59,865 nt of DNA from an uncultured Nitrospirota bacterium (GTDB lineage Bacteria > Nitrospirota > Nitrospiria > Nitrospirales > UBA8639): NCBI GenBank assembly GCA_937139405.1, contig CAKZPV010000030.1, positions 1 to 59,865 of the forward strand, written 5' to 3'. Position numbers and translations under genes: made by a program. Shown here piece after piece: positions 9,311 through 18,075 of the stretch. The notes under the pieces are model-generated. The model saw only the letters and a list, made by a program, of their open reading frames with translations. It was not told where the DNA came from and did not search any database. How positions within the stretch are numbered: the first letter of the stretch is position 1; each line of letters begins with the position of its first letter.

Positions 9311-9485
9311 AGATCTGTCATCTCACCTTGAGCTCTTATTCTTCCGATTGTTCACAAGACCACAAATGCTTCTCGATACAACCGAATGTTCAAATTTCCT
9401 TCCAATAGGTGACAACCAGCTTTGAGATTCTTAATTGATAAAGAAATTTAGTCTTCTCCAACAAACATATTCAATCGCCGTTCAA

Positions 9486-11312
9486 TCAGATACGTACCGA
9501 TGTACCATCGAACAAGGGAATGGTCATGGAGAAATGTTCGCTGTAGGTAAGCTTCTGTTCTTCTAATAGACCAATGGCAATTTGCTCTCCTAAGCGAAAT
9601 GACTCAGAATAATCGGTGTAAAAATGAACCCCAGCCCAGTCACGGCCAATCGCAATATTGGCAGCCAGCTTATTCAATTCGCCTTCCACGGTGAGTGGCG
9701 TTGTTAACCCAATATCATTAAGCCCACTTCCATCAAACATGGGTTCAAACCCAATAATATTGCCATTGTGCCTCAGCTCCCAACCCTCATCGAACCAAGC
9801 CTTGAGGATTGTGACGCATGCCCCAGCAACCGTCGCATGCCCGGCTCCATAGGATGGATGGACCGGCGAACCTTCAGGAAATGCCATAGGAAGTAACCAA
9901 TTGTCGGGAGCACCATTGATAGCATTCAATTTCATACCGATTTCAGATGAGCCTGCAAAGGCTGCCTCCATATTCGACAGAGCTGCCAATCGCATACGAA
10001 TTTCTGGACTACCATTTCGGCGCTGATACATCCAACCGCCTACAGCCTCAGGTCGCAATCGCCGGTGAACATTAAATTTTTGATAGCGCACCGCTTTTAA
10101 AGCACGCGTAGCCACCTCGGTGACAAGAGTCAAAATATGAGGTCCACCAAATTGCGCAAAACCTTGTTGCTTATCGATATAATCTGAATGAAGAAAGGGG
10201 AGACCTGGATCAAAAGGCGCTCCCAGACCTAGAAGAATAAGACAGGCATTGAGATATGCTTCATATAATGCGTCATAATGCACATAGGTCGCCAAATCGC
10301 GTGGTGTGGCAATAAAACGATAGTCAGCTTCATAGCTTTCCCTTCCTCGCAAATCCGCGCCATTTTGTACATCCAACCATTCATTCCACGTTTTCATATA
10401 ATCCTTGGCAGGCGTAGCGATTCTCACACGCTGATCTATGCGTAACGCACCATCCGCAATCATGCCATCAGCTAGATTATGCACAGTGTCATTTCCATTG
10501 ATCCCAGTGTTACCGATTAAGAGGAATTGAGACAGATAGGGTCCTATCTGCACACCAGTTGAAATACCACGAAAGAGAGCCTCTTGAGGCACCGGATCAT
10601 TGCCGTTTTCACTGAGAATTCTCCGGCGCGCCTGAGATGCTGGGAATCGGTCAGTTGCACCATTCAAGTTCTCAGTTTGATCACCACGAAACCACCAGAG
10701 ACGCTTGAGAGAGTTGCGTGCATCAATAATGGTCGAATCAGCCATCCAACTGGCAAAGGGAATGTCTCTGCACAAGGCCATCCAGTAGACTTCACCCATT
10801 TCTGCGATATGCTCCTGACTGTCCAACGAAGGACAAGGTGGCATGGTGAGAGCTTGAGCATCTGGCCCTTGTAGGTCGAACGTTAATCCGGCCCCCTGAC
10901 TTTCCCAGGCACGCACACCCGGATCATTGCCATTATAATTCGCCTTCCAATTCAATTGCGGAGCTTCCTGCCCCGTACAACCGGGGGAAGCGGGATTAGG
11001 CACAGGCGGCTGATATTGAAAGTCCCCATTAGACTGAAAAGGACCTGGACCGAGTCGTAACCCTTTAAAATCTTGCGGATCGCCAGAATCGATTGCCCTT
11101 ACCCATTCTTCATAATATCGCGTGTCGCAGAGGAAGCCATTGTCGTCATGAGGTAGGGCTTTTGTGAAATTTCCCGCATAACTTGGTCGTCCATTTTCAT
11201 GACGCAAACGGTGTTCATCCCCATTACTTTGATGCCGAGGGTGAGGACGATTTGCCGCGTATTCTGCTGCACGATATCGGATATCACGCGAATTCTGTCT
11301 CCGTGGTATCAT
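9486..11312 (-). CDS. Vanadium-dependent haloperoxidase
   Basis: About 608 residues, a PAP2/vanadium haloperoxidase fold. The vanadate-binding set is visible: KFNVHRRLRP at roughly 412-421 gives Lys and Arg, HPSYGAGHATVAGA near 486-498 gives the Ser-Gly-His loop, and GRDWAGVHFYTDYSES near 556-571 gives the last Arg and the His that bonds vanadium. The enzyme uses peroxide to oxidise halides, giving hypohalous acid. No signal peptide is seen, although many relatives are exported. The start at 11312 is chosen because AAGGAGATGAAC places the ribosome binding site six bases away; the ATG at 11318 abuts that site. The N-terminal 150 residues are rich in Asn, Pro and Gly. The promoter region contains nested dyads. 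Confidence 0.93.
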   Translation of the reverse strand: MIPRRQNSRDIRYRAAEYAANRPHPRHQSNGDEHRLRHENGRPSYAGNFTKALPHDDNGFLCDTRYYEEWVRAIDSGDPQDFKGLRLGPGPFQSNGDFQYQPPVPNPASPGCTGQEAPQLNWKANYNGNDPGVRAWESQGAGLTFDLQGPDAQALTMPPCPSLDSQEHIAEMGEVYWMALCRDIPFASWMADSTIIDARNSLKRLWWFRGDQTENLNGATDRFPASQARRRILSENGNDPVPQEALFRGISTGVQIGPYLSQFLLIGNTGINGNDTVHNLADGMIADGALRIDQRVRIATPAKDYMKTWNEWLDVQNGADLRGRESYEADYRFIATPRDLATYVHYDALYEAYLNACLILLGLGAPFDPGLPFLHSDYIDKQQGFAQFGGPHILTLVTEVATRALKAVRYQKFNVHRRLRPEAVGGWMYQRRNGSPEIRMRLAALSNMEAAFAGSSEIGMKLNAINGAPDNWLLPMAFPEGSPVHPSYGAGHATVAGACVTILKAWFDEGWELRHNGNIIGFEPMFDGSGLNDIGLTTPLTVEGELNKLAANIAIGRDWAGVHFYTDYSESFRLGEQIAIGLLEEQKLTYSEHFSMTIPLFDGTSVRI

Positions 11313-11873
11313 GTTCATCTCCTTCTCTGTCTTATTGATTAATATTCAGACCTTTTCACTTTTTAGGTATTTGCAAAATAAACACCAAATATAAGCATTC
11401 ATCTTTTTTTCTGGTAATGATGTTTTGATTGGAGAAATGCAAGAAGCAAATTGGTATCAACTGCCCAGTACGAGCTGATTTTCTTATAAGCAATGCCTAA
11501 ACAGATACAATTCTGTATCTACTTGGATACCAACAAGTGGAAGATGTAAAAGATTAAAAGAGAAAGGATTGAAGAAGACAAAAAAGGCTGGCTTTTATCT
11601 TACATTCGATAAATACAAGATGAGAACAATGAGTGTCTTGGCAAATTGTTCCTTTTTCTAGACAGAACCTATCCTCTACTGGTAGCTAAGACAAAAGAAT
11701 AAGAAACTTTTAAAAAACTGGAGGGAATTATTAAAGGGTAAGATTTTCCATGACTAAAACCACTCATGATCATACCGAGAGGATCAGTCCACCTAATTCA
11801 CCTACGGGACCCCACTTATCAAGAAATGGAATCCCGTTGGCATGCATATCCGCCCGCAATACAATCTTGGAAA
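11313..11873. other. Intergenic region upstream of the haloperoxidase
   Basis: An AT-rich stretch of 561 bases between the SmbP-like gene and the haloperoxidase, both on the minus strand. I see no convincing gene. It contains the dyad structures listed separately at 11451-11533, and is the likely place for the haloperoxidase promoter. Confidence 0.5.
11451..11533. promoter_or_regulatory. Nested dyads, possible operator or structured leader
   Basis: An outer inverted pair TTGGTATC (11451-11458) and GATACCAA (11526-11533) encloses an inner palindrome AGATACA-ATTC-TGTATCT (11503-11520). The inner dyad is about 190 bases upstream of the haloperoxidase start. It could be a regulator binding site or fold in RNA; no known consensus is matched. 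Confidence 0.35.
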
Positions 11874-12239
11874 TTAAATTTCTTTCAAATGCATGACAGC
11901 CGACTTGGCATGTTTGGTTGCCACATCCGCATGACCCGCTTTGCCATGAGCAATCGCTTCGTCTAACTCGACAATACCCGCATCTAAGTGAGGATTGGTC
12001 ATTTCTTTAGCCGCCGCTTGGGCATGTTGAAGCGAAACTTCCGCATGGGTCACCACCGCGTCGGCATGCCCCATTCCACCATGGTCGGCAGCTTCCTGGC
12101 CATGAGTAATAGCTTCTGCGACATGCGGATTGCCTGCTTTGCTTCCACCAGTTCCACCAGAATAACCGGCACACCCGACAACCAGCATCAGCAAAAGTAC
12201 GGCAGCCCAAAGACTCCCTTTCCATTGAAATTCAACCAT
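11874..12239 (-). CDS. SmbP-like small metal-binding lipoprotein
   Basis: The start is the ATG at 12239, preceded by a strong AAGGAGG. The product is 121 residues: a signal sequence with a VVGCAG lipobox, then a four-helix-bundle-like mature part full of regularly spaced His-Ala and His-Gly pairs (ITHGQEAADHGGMGHADAVV, TKHAKSAVMHL). This pattern matches SmbP of the ammonia oxidiser Nitrosomonas europaea, a small periplasmic protein that binds copper and other divalent metals. Here the lipobox predicts membrane anchoring instead of free diffusion. A likely role is metal buffering for the periplasm. Upstream, TTTACA-N17-TATTTC is a weak promoter candidate. Confidence 0.88.
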   Translation of the reverse strand: MVEFQWKGSLWAAVLLLMLVVGCAGYSGGTGGSKAGNPHVAEAITHGQEAADHGGMGHADAVVTHAEVSLQHAQAAAKEMTNPHLDAGIVELDEAIAHGKAGHADVATKHAKSAVMHLKEI

Positions 12240-12422
12240 AATCGACCTCCTTAAACGCATCAATAATGAATAAAAGATAACCCCTTGTTGTTGGTTTTAG
12301 AAATATCACAACGACGATACTTTGTAAAATTTTTCATGTTAAAAGTTGGACAAATACACGTACGAATGTGTGCGATGAGCAGTAATCGGCTTCACGATTC
12401 ATTCAATGAAAAACGATGACCT

Positions 12423-13062
12423 ATGTTGCAACAATGTGAATCACGCCAGCATCAAGTCCTCGCACTTCTCTAACAACATAAGTCCGGTTTAACCATTGAT
12501 GACTTAGTCACTCGACTCGAAATTTCTAGAACGGCGGTGTGCCAGCATATCGTGGGCTTAGAGCGAGATGGTTTGATCACAAAATTGACTCAGCAAGAAA
12601 GTACAGGCGGCCGACCAAGTTGGAGTTATCAAATTACTAATGAGGGGATTAATCGACTACCCAAACAAATATTCTTGGTTTTCCGATTTATTGCTTAATT
12701 CCTCAAAAGAGGAGCTGGGAAGTCACAAGTTAGAAACCTATGTCAAGAAGGTGACTATCTCGCTTGCTCCACAGCTTCGCAAATAATTAACAGGCAACGA
12801 TCCCAAAGAACATATTCAACAAGTCGCCGAAATCCTTCAGGATCTTATCTATCAATCTCAAACCGAAGAGGCATTATCAAAAAAAGAACTGTCCATTCTG
12901 ACTGCACAAAATTGCGTCTACCACGATCTCGCAGTAAAACACCCCGAAGTGTGTGCTTTTGATATTGCCTTGCTTGAACAGCTCGTCAACCGTAAAGTCG
13001 ACCATCAAGAATACATGGCTAAAGGTGGCCATGCGTGCCGCTTCGCCTTCAGAAATTCTTAA
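12423..13062 (+). pseudogene. Decayed SufR-type Fe-S cluster regulator (DeoR/ArsR-like HTH)
   Basis: From ATG 12423 the frame reads MLQQCESRQHQVLALL, a TAA at residue 17, then a helix-turn-helix (GLTIDDLVTRLEISRTAVCQ, GLERDGLI). A +1 shift near 12670 is needed to continue as PKQYSWFSDLL and ELGSHKLETYVKKV. A second TAA follows APQLRK. The C-terminal part keeps AQNCVYHDLAVKHPEVCAFD and ends GGHACRF. This C-x12-C ... C layout is that of SufR, the repressor of suf operons, which binds 4Fe-4S. One expected Cys appears replaced (QEYMAKGG). With two stops and one frameshift it cannot make a full regulator. No suf genes are nearby. Confidence 0.82.
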
Positions 13063-13228
13063 GCCCAAGATGCCAACCTACCATTCGTTGGATTGAACTA
13101 AAAAAAAATGGAGATGAAGAGATTATTCTGGGCGGGCGTTCCACGCTTCGTCATCTGGGAACAGAGTGCACTAGGAATTTGAGCTAATAATTAGAAAAAC
13201 AACATATTTAAGTTTTGAATTAGCCGAT

Positions 13229-15127
13229 TTACGATGGAAACCCAATACGGCCAAGTAAAGCCATGAATCGTGGGTCGGAACGCAATGAGTCACACCGCGC
13301 CTCTACTTTGAGCCAAATCAGAGACCGTGACCGCTCCTCATAGGCTTGGTCCAACCATTCAAAAGCCTGATCCTTCTCACCTAGGCCAATAAAAATAAGT
13401 GCACTATTGAATGGGGACACATACCGTTCTTCTGCCATGAGCTGCAACTGCTGGTGAAGCGAAAGGGCTTGCTCCTTCTGGCCTGATCGTGCGTAGGTGT
13501 AACCCAAAGAACCGAGCGGTCCAGGATTGTTGTCCGATACGGCCACCGCCTGCTTTAGCTCCGAGATTGCCTCCTTATACATGCCCTTGCGTTCGTAAGT
13601 ATCCCCTAACAACCAATGAGCTCCCCAGAAATTTGGATTCAATTCAAGTCCGCGTTGGAGTTGTTCAATCGCTCGGTCGTAGTGGCGGGCCTGATAATAC
13701 TGGGCTGCTAAATTAACATTGGCTTTCAGTGAAAGTGGATTTAAGTTAAGAGCTAACCTTGCCTCGTTAATGGCCTCCTCGGATCTGCCCAACACTTCGA
13801 AATAGAGAGAGTACCACAGATGAGCTTGCGCATAACTGGGGTTCAGATTAATCGCTTGCTTGAAGGAGTCTTCTGCACCAGACCAGTACCAATCGTACTT
13901 GAGGCGGATTATTCCCAACACGGCATGGGCTTCTGCAAGAGACCCATCAATTTCTAGAGCTTTTAAAGCAGCCGCTTTGGCCTTAGGCAAGTTTTCCCTG
14001 GGGCGCACAAGCTCCATACCATGTCCTCCCAATTGACAATGGCACCCAGCTAGACCGGCATAGGCTCGAGCGTAGGACGGATTCAGATCAATGGCCTGCT
14101 GAAAATATTCGATGCCCTTTTTAAAACCCCGCTCCGTGACTAATTCGCTGAAATACCGTCCCTTGAGGTACGCCTCATGAATAGGTCCGTTGCTGCCTGC
14201 TTCTGAACCAAAGGGCGACCTCTTTGTCAACAGTTTGAGCTTCAATGAGCTCGCAATGCGTGCGGCAATTTCGCTTTGAATGGCAAAGACCTTCGACAGG
14301 TTGCCGTCATAGGTTTCAGCCCACAGATGCGTCTGATCTCGCACATCAATAAGCTGGCCAGTTACCCTCACTTGGTCATCTTCCCGTCGGACACTGCCCT
14401 CCAGAATATAATCGACAGAAAGTTCTTCCCCAATTTGCGCCACAGACTTTTGGCTATTTTTGTAGGGTTTGGTTGACGTATGCCCAATCACACCCAACTG
14501 TTCGGGGTCGAGACGTCCAAGGTAGGTAATCATTTCTTCGGTTAACCCAGTAGAGAAATACTCATCTTCGGTCTTGCCACTCATATTGTCTAACGGCAGA
14601 ACAGCCAGCATGATTCTGTCGATGGATGACGGTTTAGGTGAGTTAGCACTTGGCCAGACAAAAAACGCGATCATGATGAGGATGGTAACTAGACCCCAGG
14701 CCAACCGCATGACTGGTGAAAACGCGAACGGAGGGATAGGAGGTGATGTCTTCTCCTCCAACGTTTCCCTGGTTGAAGATGTTGGCTTGTCACCTTGCAC
14801 AGATCCGAGAAAACGGTATCCATGGCGTGGCAAGGTTTCGACAAAGCGCGGGTTATCAGCCGAGTCCCCTAACGCCTCACGGAGCTTGGTGATGGCCGCG
14901 TTGAGGCTATTATCAAAATCCAGAAACACGTCACTGGGCCACAGTCGTTGACGCAATTCTTCTCGTGTGACTACTTCCCCGGGTAATTCCAATAAGGCAG
15001 CAAGAACCTGAAAGGGTTTTTCCTGGATTTTAACCTTACGGCCCTGGCGTCGCAGTTCTCCAGCCCTCAGGTCAACTTCGAAAACACCAAACCGTACGAC
15101 CGCATTTGTGTGAGGACGATCTTCCAA
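13229..15127 (-). CDS. Membrane-anchored winged-helix regulator with FlgO-like and TPR domains
   Basis: 632 residues from a TTG start with GGAGG seven bases upstream. Residues about 10-108 form an OmpR/PhoB-type winged-helix DNA-binding domain (VTREELRQRLWP, NAAITKLREALGD, RHGYRF). One transmembrane helix follows (about 145-163, WGLVTILIMIAFFVW). Outside the membrane comes a FlgO/TolB-like domain (LAVLPLDNMSGK, EYFSTGLTEEMI, GSVRREDDQVRVTGQLIDV), then about eight TPR repeats to the C-terminus. The plan is that of CadC-like one-component regulators that sense signals in the periplasm and bind DNA from the membrane. It is transcribed divergently from the cytochrome P460 cluster, its most likely target. 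Direct repeats lie about 90-135 bases upstream of its start. Confidence 0.9.
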   Translation of the reverse strand: MEDRPHTNAVVRFGVFEVDLRAGELRRQGRKVKIQEKPFQVLAALLELPGEVVTREELRQRLWPSDVFLDFDNSLNAAITKLREALGDSADNPRFVETLPRHGYRFLGSVQGDKPTSSTRETLEEKTSPPIPPFAFSPVMRLAWGLVTILIMIAFFVWPSANSPKPSSIDRIMLAVLPLDNMSGKTEDEYFSTGLTEEMITYLGRLDPEQLGVIGHTSTKPYKNSQKSVAQIGEELSVDYILEGSVRREDDQVRVTGQLIDVRDQTHLWAETYDGNLSKVFAIQSEIAARIASSLKLKLLTKRSPFGSEAGSNGPIHEAYLKGRYFSELVTERGFKKGIEYFQQAIDLNPSYARAYAGLAGCHCQLGGHGMELVRPRENLPKAKAAALKALEIDGSLAEAHAVLGIIRLKYDWYWSGAEDSFKQAINLNPSYAQAHLWYSLYFEVLGRSEEAINEARLALNLNPLSLKANVNLAAQYYQARHYDRAIEQLQRGLELNPNFWGAHWLLGDTYERKGMYKEAISELKQAVAVSDNNPGPLGSLGYTYARSGQKEQALSLHQQLQLMAEERYVSPFNSALIFIGLGEKDQAFEWLDQAYEERSRSLIWLKVEARCDSLRSDPRFMALLGRIGFPS

Positions 15128-15553
15128 TCCGCACCTCCGGCCTCAGAAAAGTGTCGCAAAAGGCAAATTTCAGCGGTAAGAGTCGCTCAAAAGTCTTTTA
15201 ATGTCAAGGGTTTTTGAGATAAGGCGCAGCTAATACACAGATAAGGCGCAGACTATGGTGCAGACGTAATTTTTGAGGTTTAACGGTGCCTATGAACATA
15301 AACCATGAATCAAGTATGAACCTTTTTCAAGCAATCATAAACTTTAAATCAAGTTGCAAGACGCTCATATGATCACGAAACAAACCCTTGGGGCTCCCCT
15401 ACCTCATCAAAAAATAGAAGGGAGGCATCTAATTTTGCACAACATAACGAGGTACACGGGGAACTAGGAATGTCAGCAGACTCGGAACACCCTCACGAAT
15501 CTGATCGAACCTGACAGGAAATACGAGAGGGTCTCAATTAAAGGAGAAATATC
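15128..15553. other. Divergent regulatory region between regulator and cytochrome P460
   Basis: A 426-base region between divergently transcribed genes. It holds the repeats at 15217-15263 and the strong ribosome binding site AAAGGAG of the cytochrome P460 gene. I find no small gene in it. Confidence 0.5.
15217..15263. repeat. 13-bp direct repeats, candidate operator
   Basis: AGATAAGGCGCAG occurs at 15217-15229 and again at 15239-15251, a 22-bp period (two helical turns). A degenerate third copy of its end, GGTGCAG, is at 15257-15263. Tandem same-face half-sites are typical of OmpR-type winged-helix proteins. The adjacent gene encodes such a protein, so autoregulation or control of the divergent operon is plausible. 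Confidence 0.5.
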
Positions 15554-16177
15554 ATGCGTCTACCATCTCTCACTCGACCATTACCAACTTTATCTGGGAT
15601 AGCCGGAGGCCTCGTTCTTCTTTTAGGCATACTGACGACTCCCTCCATCGCAGAGAAGAAAGGAGACCACGTTTATACGTTTAATGAGGAAGACGAACTT
15701 CTTCAACCCTTGGACTGGGAAATACCCTCGAATTGGCGGGAGTGGGTTTATGTCGGGACACCCCTTACCCCAAATGAACTGAATAATGGAAAAGCCTCAT
15801 TTCCTGAATTTCATTCTGTGTACATTCACCCAGATCATTTCAAGGTATGGAAAAGGACTGGAGCCTTTCCTGACGGCACCATCATGATAAAGGAAATGAC
15901 GAGTGTTGGCTCCAAGCAAGCTGTGAGCGGGCAAGGCTATTTTATGGGAGAGTATTTAGGGTTAGAAGCCACGATTAAGGATTCGAAGCGATTTAAAGAT
16001 GAGCCAGGATTTTGGGCTTACTTCAGTTGGACACGAGAAGGGCAACCACGGGCGAAGACAACGAAAGCCGAGCCAGCCGGTAAGTGTAATATCTGCCACC
16101 AGTCGTTTGCTAAGGATGATTGGGTCTTTACCCAGTATTACCCTGTTCTCCGAGCAGCCAAGCCAGGTCGTCATTAA
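15554..16177 (+). CDS. Cytochrome P460 family protein, exported
   Basis: 207 residues, starting seven bases after AAAGGAG. A signal peptide runs to about residue 33 (GGLVLLLGILTTPSIAE). The heme attachment motif CNICH is at residues 178-182, followed by YYPVLRA, which is the typical C-terminal end of the cytochrome P460 family. In Nitrosomonas, P460 oxidises hydroxylamine (and NO) to nitrous oxide or nitrite, using a heme cross-linked to a Lys. The FPDGTIMIKE segment near 105-114 is conserved in the fold and may hold that Lys, but the cross-link cannot be proven from sequence. It heads a run of exported proteins, divergent from the TPR regulator. Relatives with other roles exist. Confidence 0.9.
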   Translation: MRLPSLTRPLPTLSGIAGGLVLLLGILTTPSIAEKKGDHVYTFNEEDELLQPLDWEIPSNWREWVYVGTPLTPNELNNGKASFPEFHSVYIHPDHFKVWKRTGAFPDGTIMIKEMTSVGSKQAVSGQGYFMGEYLGLEATIKDSKRFKDEPGFWAYFSWTREGQPRAKTTKAEPAGKCNICHQSFAKDDWVFTQYYPVLRAAKPGRH

Positions 16178-16266
16178 AGGTCACAACGCGTGTTTCGTCT
16201 TTTCCGTTTGGTCATGTTCAGAAATAAGACAAAACTGTCCATTCGCTTATTCACGGAGGTAACAAG

Positions 16267-16662
16267 ATGATAAAGATTACTCTATCAGCAATATGCTCCA
16301 TTTTCGTTCTCATGGTCGGCTTGGCATGGGCTGAACACCCTGGTGTTGCCACCACCCATCGTGACGCCATTCAGAAAGCCATGATGACGCACATCGAGAA
16401 GGTCACAGAACACAATGCAAACGGCATGTATCCAGTGTTCGATCCTGATGCGAAAGCCATGGTTCAGGTGAAGCTCATCCAATTTCACAACAGCGTGGAA
16501 ATCATGGGGAGGGCCACTCCCTATTTTGTGAGTTGTGCCGATTTCAAGGCCGAGGATGGGACGCTCTATGACTTGGACTTCCTCGTTTCAAGAAAATATG
16601 CAGTCGTAGCGACTCTGGTACATGCAAAAAGCGGAAAAAAGATAAGCTATGAGATTCCATAA
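16267..16662 (+). CDS. Small exported protein of unknown function
   Basis: 131 residues with a clear signal peptide (hydrophobic core SAICSIFVLMVGLAWA, cleavage before EHPG) and a good ribosome binding site (GGAGG seven bases upstream). The mature part of about 110 residues is predicted soluble in the periplasm. It is His-rich at its N-terminus (HPGVATTHRDA, HIEKVTEHNA) and has one Cys (FVSCADF). I do not recognise the family. It lies 89 bases after cytochrome P460 and before the exported globin, so it probably shares their function, perhaps as a sensor-like or electron-transfer accessory. That role is inference from position only. Confidence 0.75.
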   Translation: MIKITLSAICSIFVLMVGLAWAEHPGVATTHRDAIQKAMMTHIEKVTEHNANGMYPVFDPDAKAMVQVKLIQFHNSVEIMGRATPYFVSCADFKAEDGTLYDLDFLVSRKYAVVATLVHAKSGKKISYEIP

Positions 16663-16789
16663 ACAGCAAATAGTCGGAATCAATATTGCCAAAGATCCTA
16701 TAGCAGTTGAAGGCTCGGTTCACAACGCGGAACGTTTTTCTTACGTGTCACTGCTTTATTTCAAGCAATAATTAATGGAGGATTTCACC

Positions 16790-17263
16790 ATGTTCAAACA
16801 ATCGGTATTTTCTAAATCTTTAGCGGCCCTATTTATCGTGCTCTCACTGACTATAGCCGGTTTGGGACACGTGATCACACCCAATCTTGTTCACGCTGAA
16901 GAGACCAAAGCGCTCTATGATCGGTTAGGGGGTATGACAGCGATTACAGCGGTGGTTGATGAATTCGTCAATCGGCTCGTGGCTGATTCGAAGGTCAACG
17001 GACGATTCGGATCGACTGATGTCGAGAGATTTAAAACACTGAATGCAGAATTGGTGTGCATGGCCACGGGTGGTCCATGTAAATATTCAGGTAGGGATAT
17101 GAAGAATACCCACAACGGAATGCGAATATCCCAGGCAGAATTCGATCTAACTGCGGGACACCTATCAAAGACGTTGAAAACATTCAAGGTCCCCAAACAG
17201 GAAACCAAAGAACTTATGGCAATCATCGGTTCATTGAGAAAGGACATTGTAGCTGCACCCTAA
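16790..17263 (+). CDS. Truncated hemoglobin (group I-like) with signal peptide
   Basis: The start at 16790 has GGAGG eight bases upstream; an in-frame codon at 16775 has none. The protein, 157 residues, begins with a signal peptide (LAALFIVLSLTIAGLG, cleavage near VHAEE). A truncated globin domain follows: ALYDRLGGMTAITAVVDEFV, CKYSGRDMKNTHNGMRIS. His108 in THNGM is the proximal heme ligand. Truncated globins bind O2 and NO and can oxidise NO to nitrate. Most are cytoplasmic, so export is notable and places this one with the periplasmic cytochrome P460. A strong hairpin follows the gene at 17302-17324. Confidence 0.93.
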   Translation: MFKQSVFSKSLAALFIVLSLTIAGLGHVITPNLVHAEETKALYDRLGGMTAITAVVDEFVNRLVADSKVNGRFGSTDVERFKTLNAELVCMATGGPCKYSGRDMKNTHNGMRISQAEFDLTAGHLSKTLKTFKVPKQETKELMAIIGSLRKDIVAAP

Positions 17264-17301
17264 ACTTAGGCCTCTCAACGTTTCGATTGAAAATATTAAC
17301 T

Positions 17302-17324
17302 GGGCGGCGACAAAGTCGCCGCCC
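17302..17324 (+). terminator. GC-rich hairpin after the globin gene
   Basis: GGGCGGCGAC (17302-17311), loop AAA, GTCGCCGCCC (17315-17324): a perfect 10-bp stem 38 bases after the globin stop. No U-run follows, so it may attenuate readthrough into the DUF2490 gene, or stabilise the upstream mRNA, rather than stop transcription fully. Confidence 0.6.
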
Positions 17325-17355
17325 AACTATTTGTAGCCAGAAAGGGAGTTAGGCC

Positions 17356-18075
17356 ATGAGTTTCAGCATCCGCATCGTAAACCTGGGGCACCGTTACGTC
17401 ATTTTCACTTTGATCTTCTCCCTAATTCTTTTCATGGCAGACCTAAAGAGAACGGCTTACGCAGGTTCAGAAGACTTTCAAATCTGGTCGCCCGTCTATC
17501 TCACGAACTCATTCACCGACAACATTCAGGGATGGTATGAAGTACAACCACGTTTTGGTGAGAATGTCTCACAGGTTAACCAATTGTTGCTACGGACAGC
17601 ACTTGGATATCGAATCACAAAAAATTTGGCACTTTGGCAGGGCTATGCCTGGACGCCGAGTTTTGAGCCAGAATTTGTGAGTGAAAACCGCATTTACCAG
17701 CAATTGGTGTATGCTCAGGGATTTCCGGCGGTCGACGTGATGAGTCGGACTCGTCTGGAACAACGATGGATTCAACATGTCCCCGGGACCGCAGTTCGTT
17801 TCCGAACACTTCTACGAAGCCGTTTGCCATTGGACAACTCTCGTCTCTGGGGACTCGTGACTCAGAATGAAATATTTTTTAACCTTAATTCTCCGACTAA
17901 TGGCCCAGAGGGAGGTTTTGATCAAAACAGATTCTTTTTGGGTCTCAATAAGAAGATCAATAAATATTTAAGTGTTGATGGTGGGTACCAACTTCAAGCG
18001 ATCAATACCGGCGAATCATCCCTGTTCAACACCCTCAACCATATTCTTCTTTTGCAGTTCTTCTTGAACGGGTGA
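17356..18075 (+). CDS. DUF2490-type outer-membrane protein
   Basis: 239 residues, with AGGGAG upstream of the ATG. A signal peptide (core VIFTLIFSLILFMADL, cleavage near AYAGS) precedes a mature region made of alternating amphipathic strands (LWQGYAWTPSF, RTRLEQRWIQ, RFRTLLRSRLPL, FFLGLNKKINKYLSVDGGYQ). It ends in an aromatic-rich last strand (HILLLQFFLNG). This matches the DUF2490 family of predicted outer-membrane beta-barrels, whose function is unknown. It is the last of four exported proteins reading away from the TPR regulator and may provide a pore for the module, or be an unrelated neighbour beyond the hairpin. Confidence 0.85.
   Translation: MSFSIRIVNLGHRYVIFTLIFSLILFMADLKRTAYAGSEDFQIWSPVYLTNSFTDNIQGWYEVQPRFGENVSQVNQLLLRTALGYRITKNLALWQGYAWTPSFEPEFVSENRIYQQLVYAQGFPAVDVMSRTRLEQRWIQHVPGTAVRFRTLLRSRLPLDNSRLWGLVTQNEIFFNLNSPTNGPEGGFDQNRFFLGLNKKINKYLSVDGGYQLQAINTGESSLFNTLNHILLLQFFLNG

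Noticed and set aside
12877-13068. A 63-codon minus-strand frame
   Set aside because: It is opposite the well-conserved C-terminal end of the SufR-like pseudogene, which explains the sequence better.
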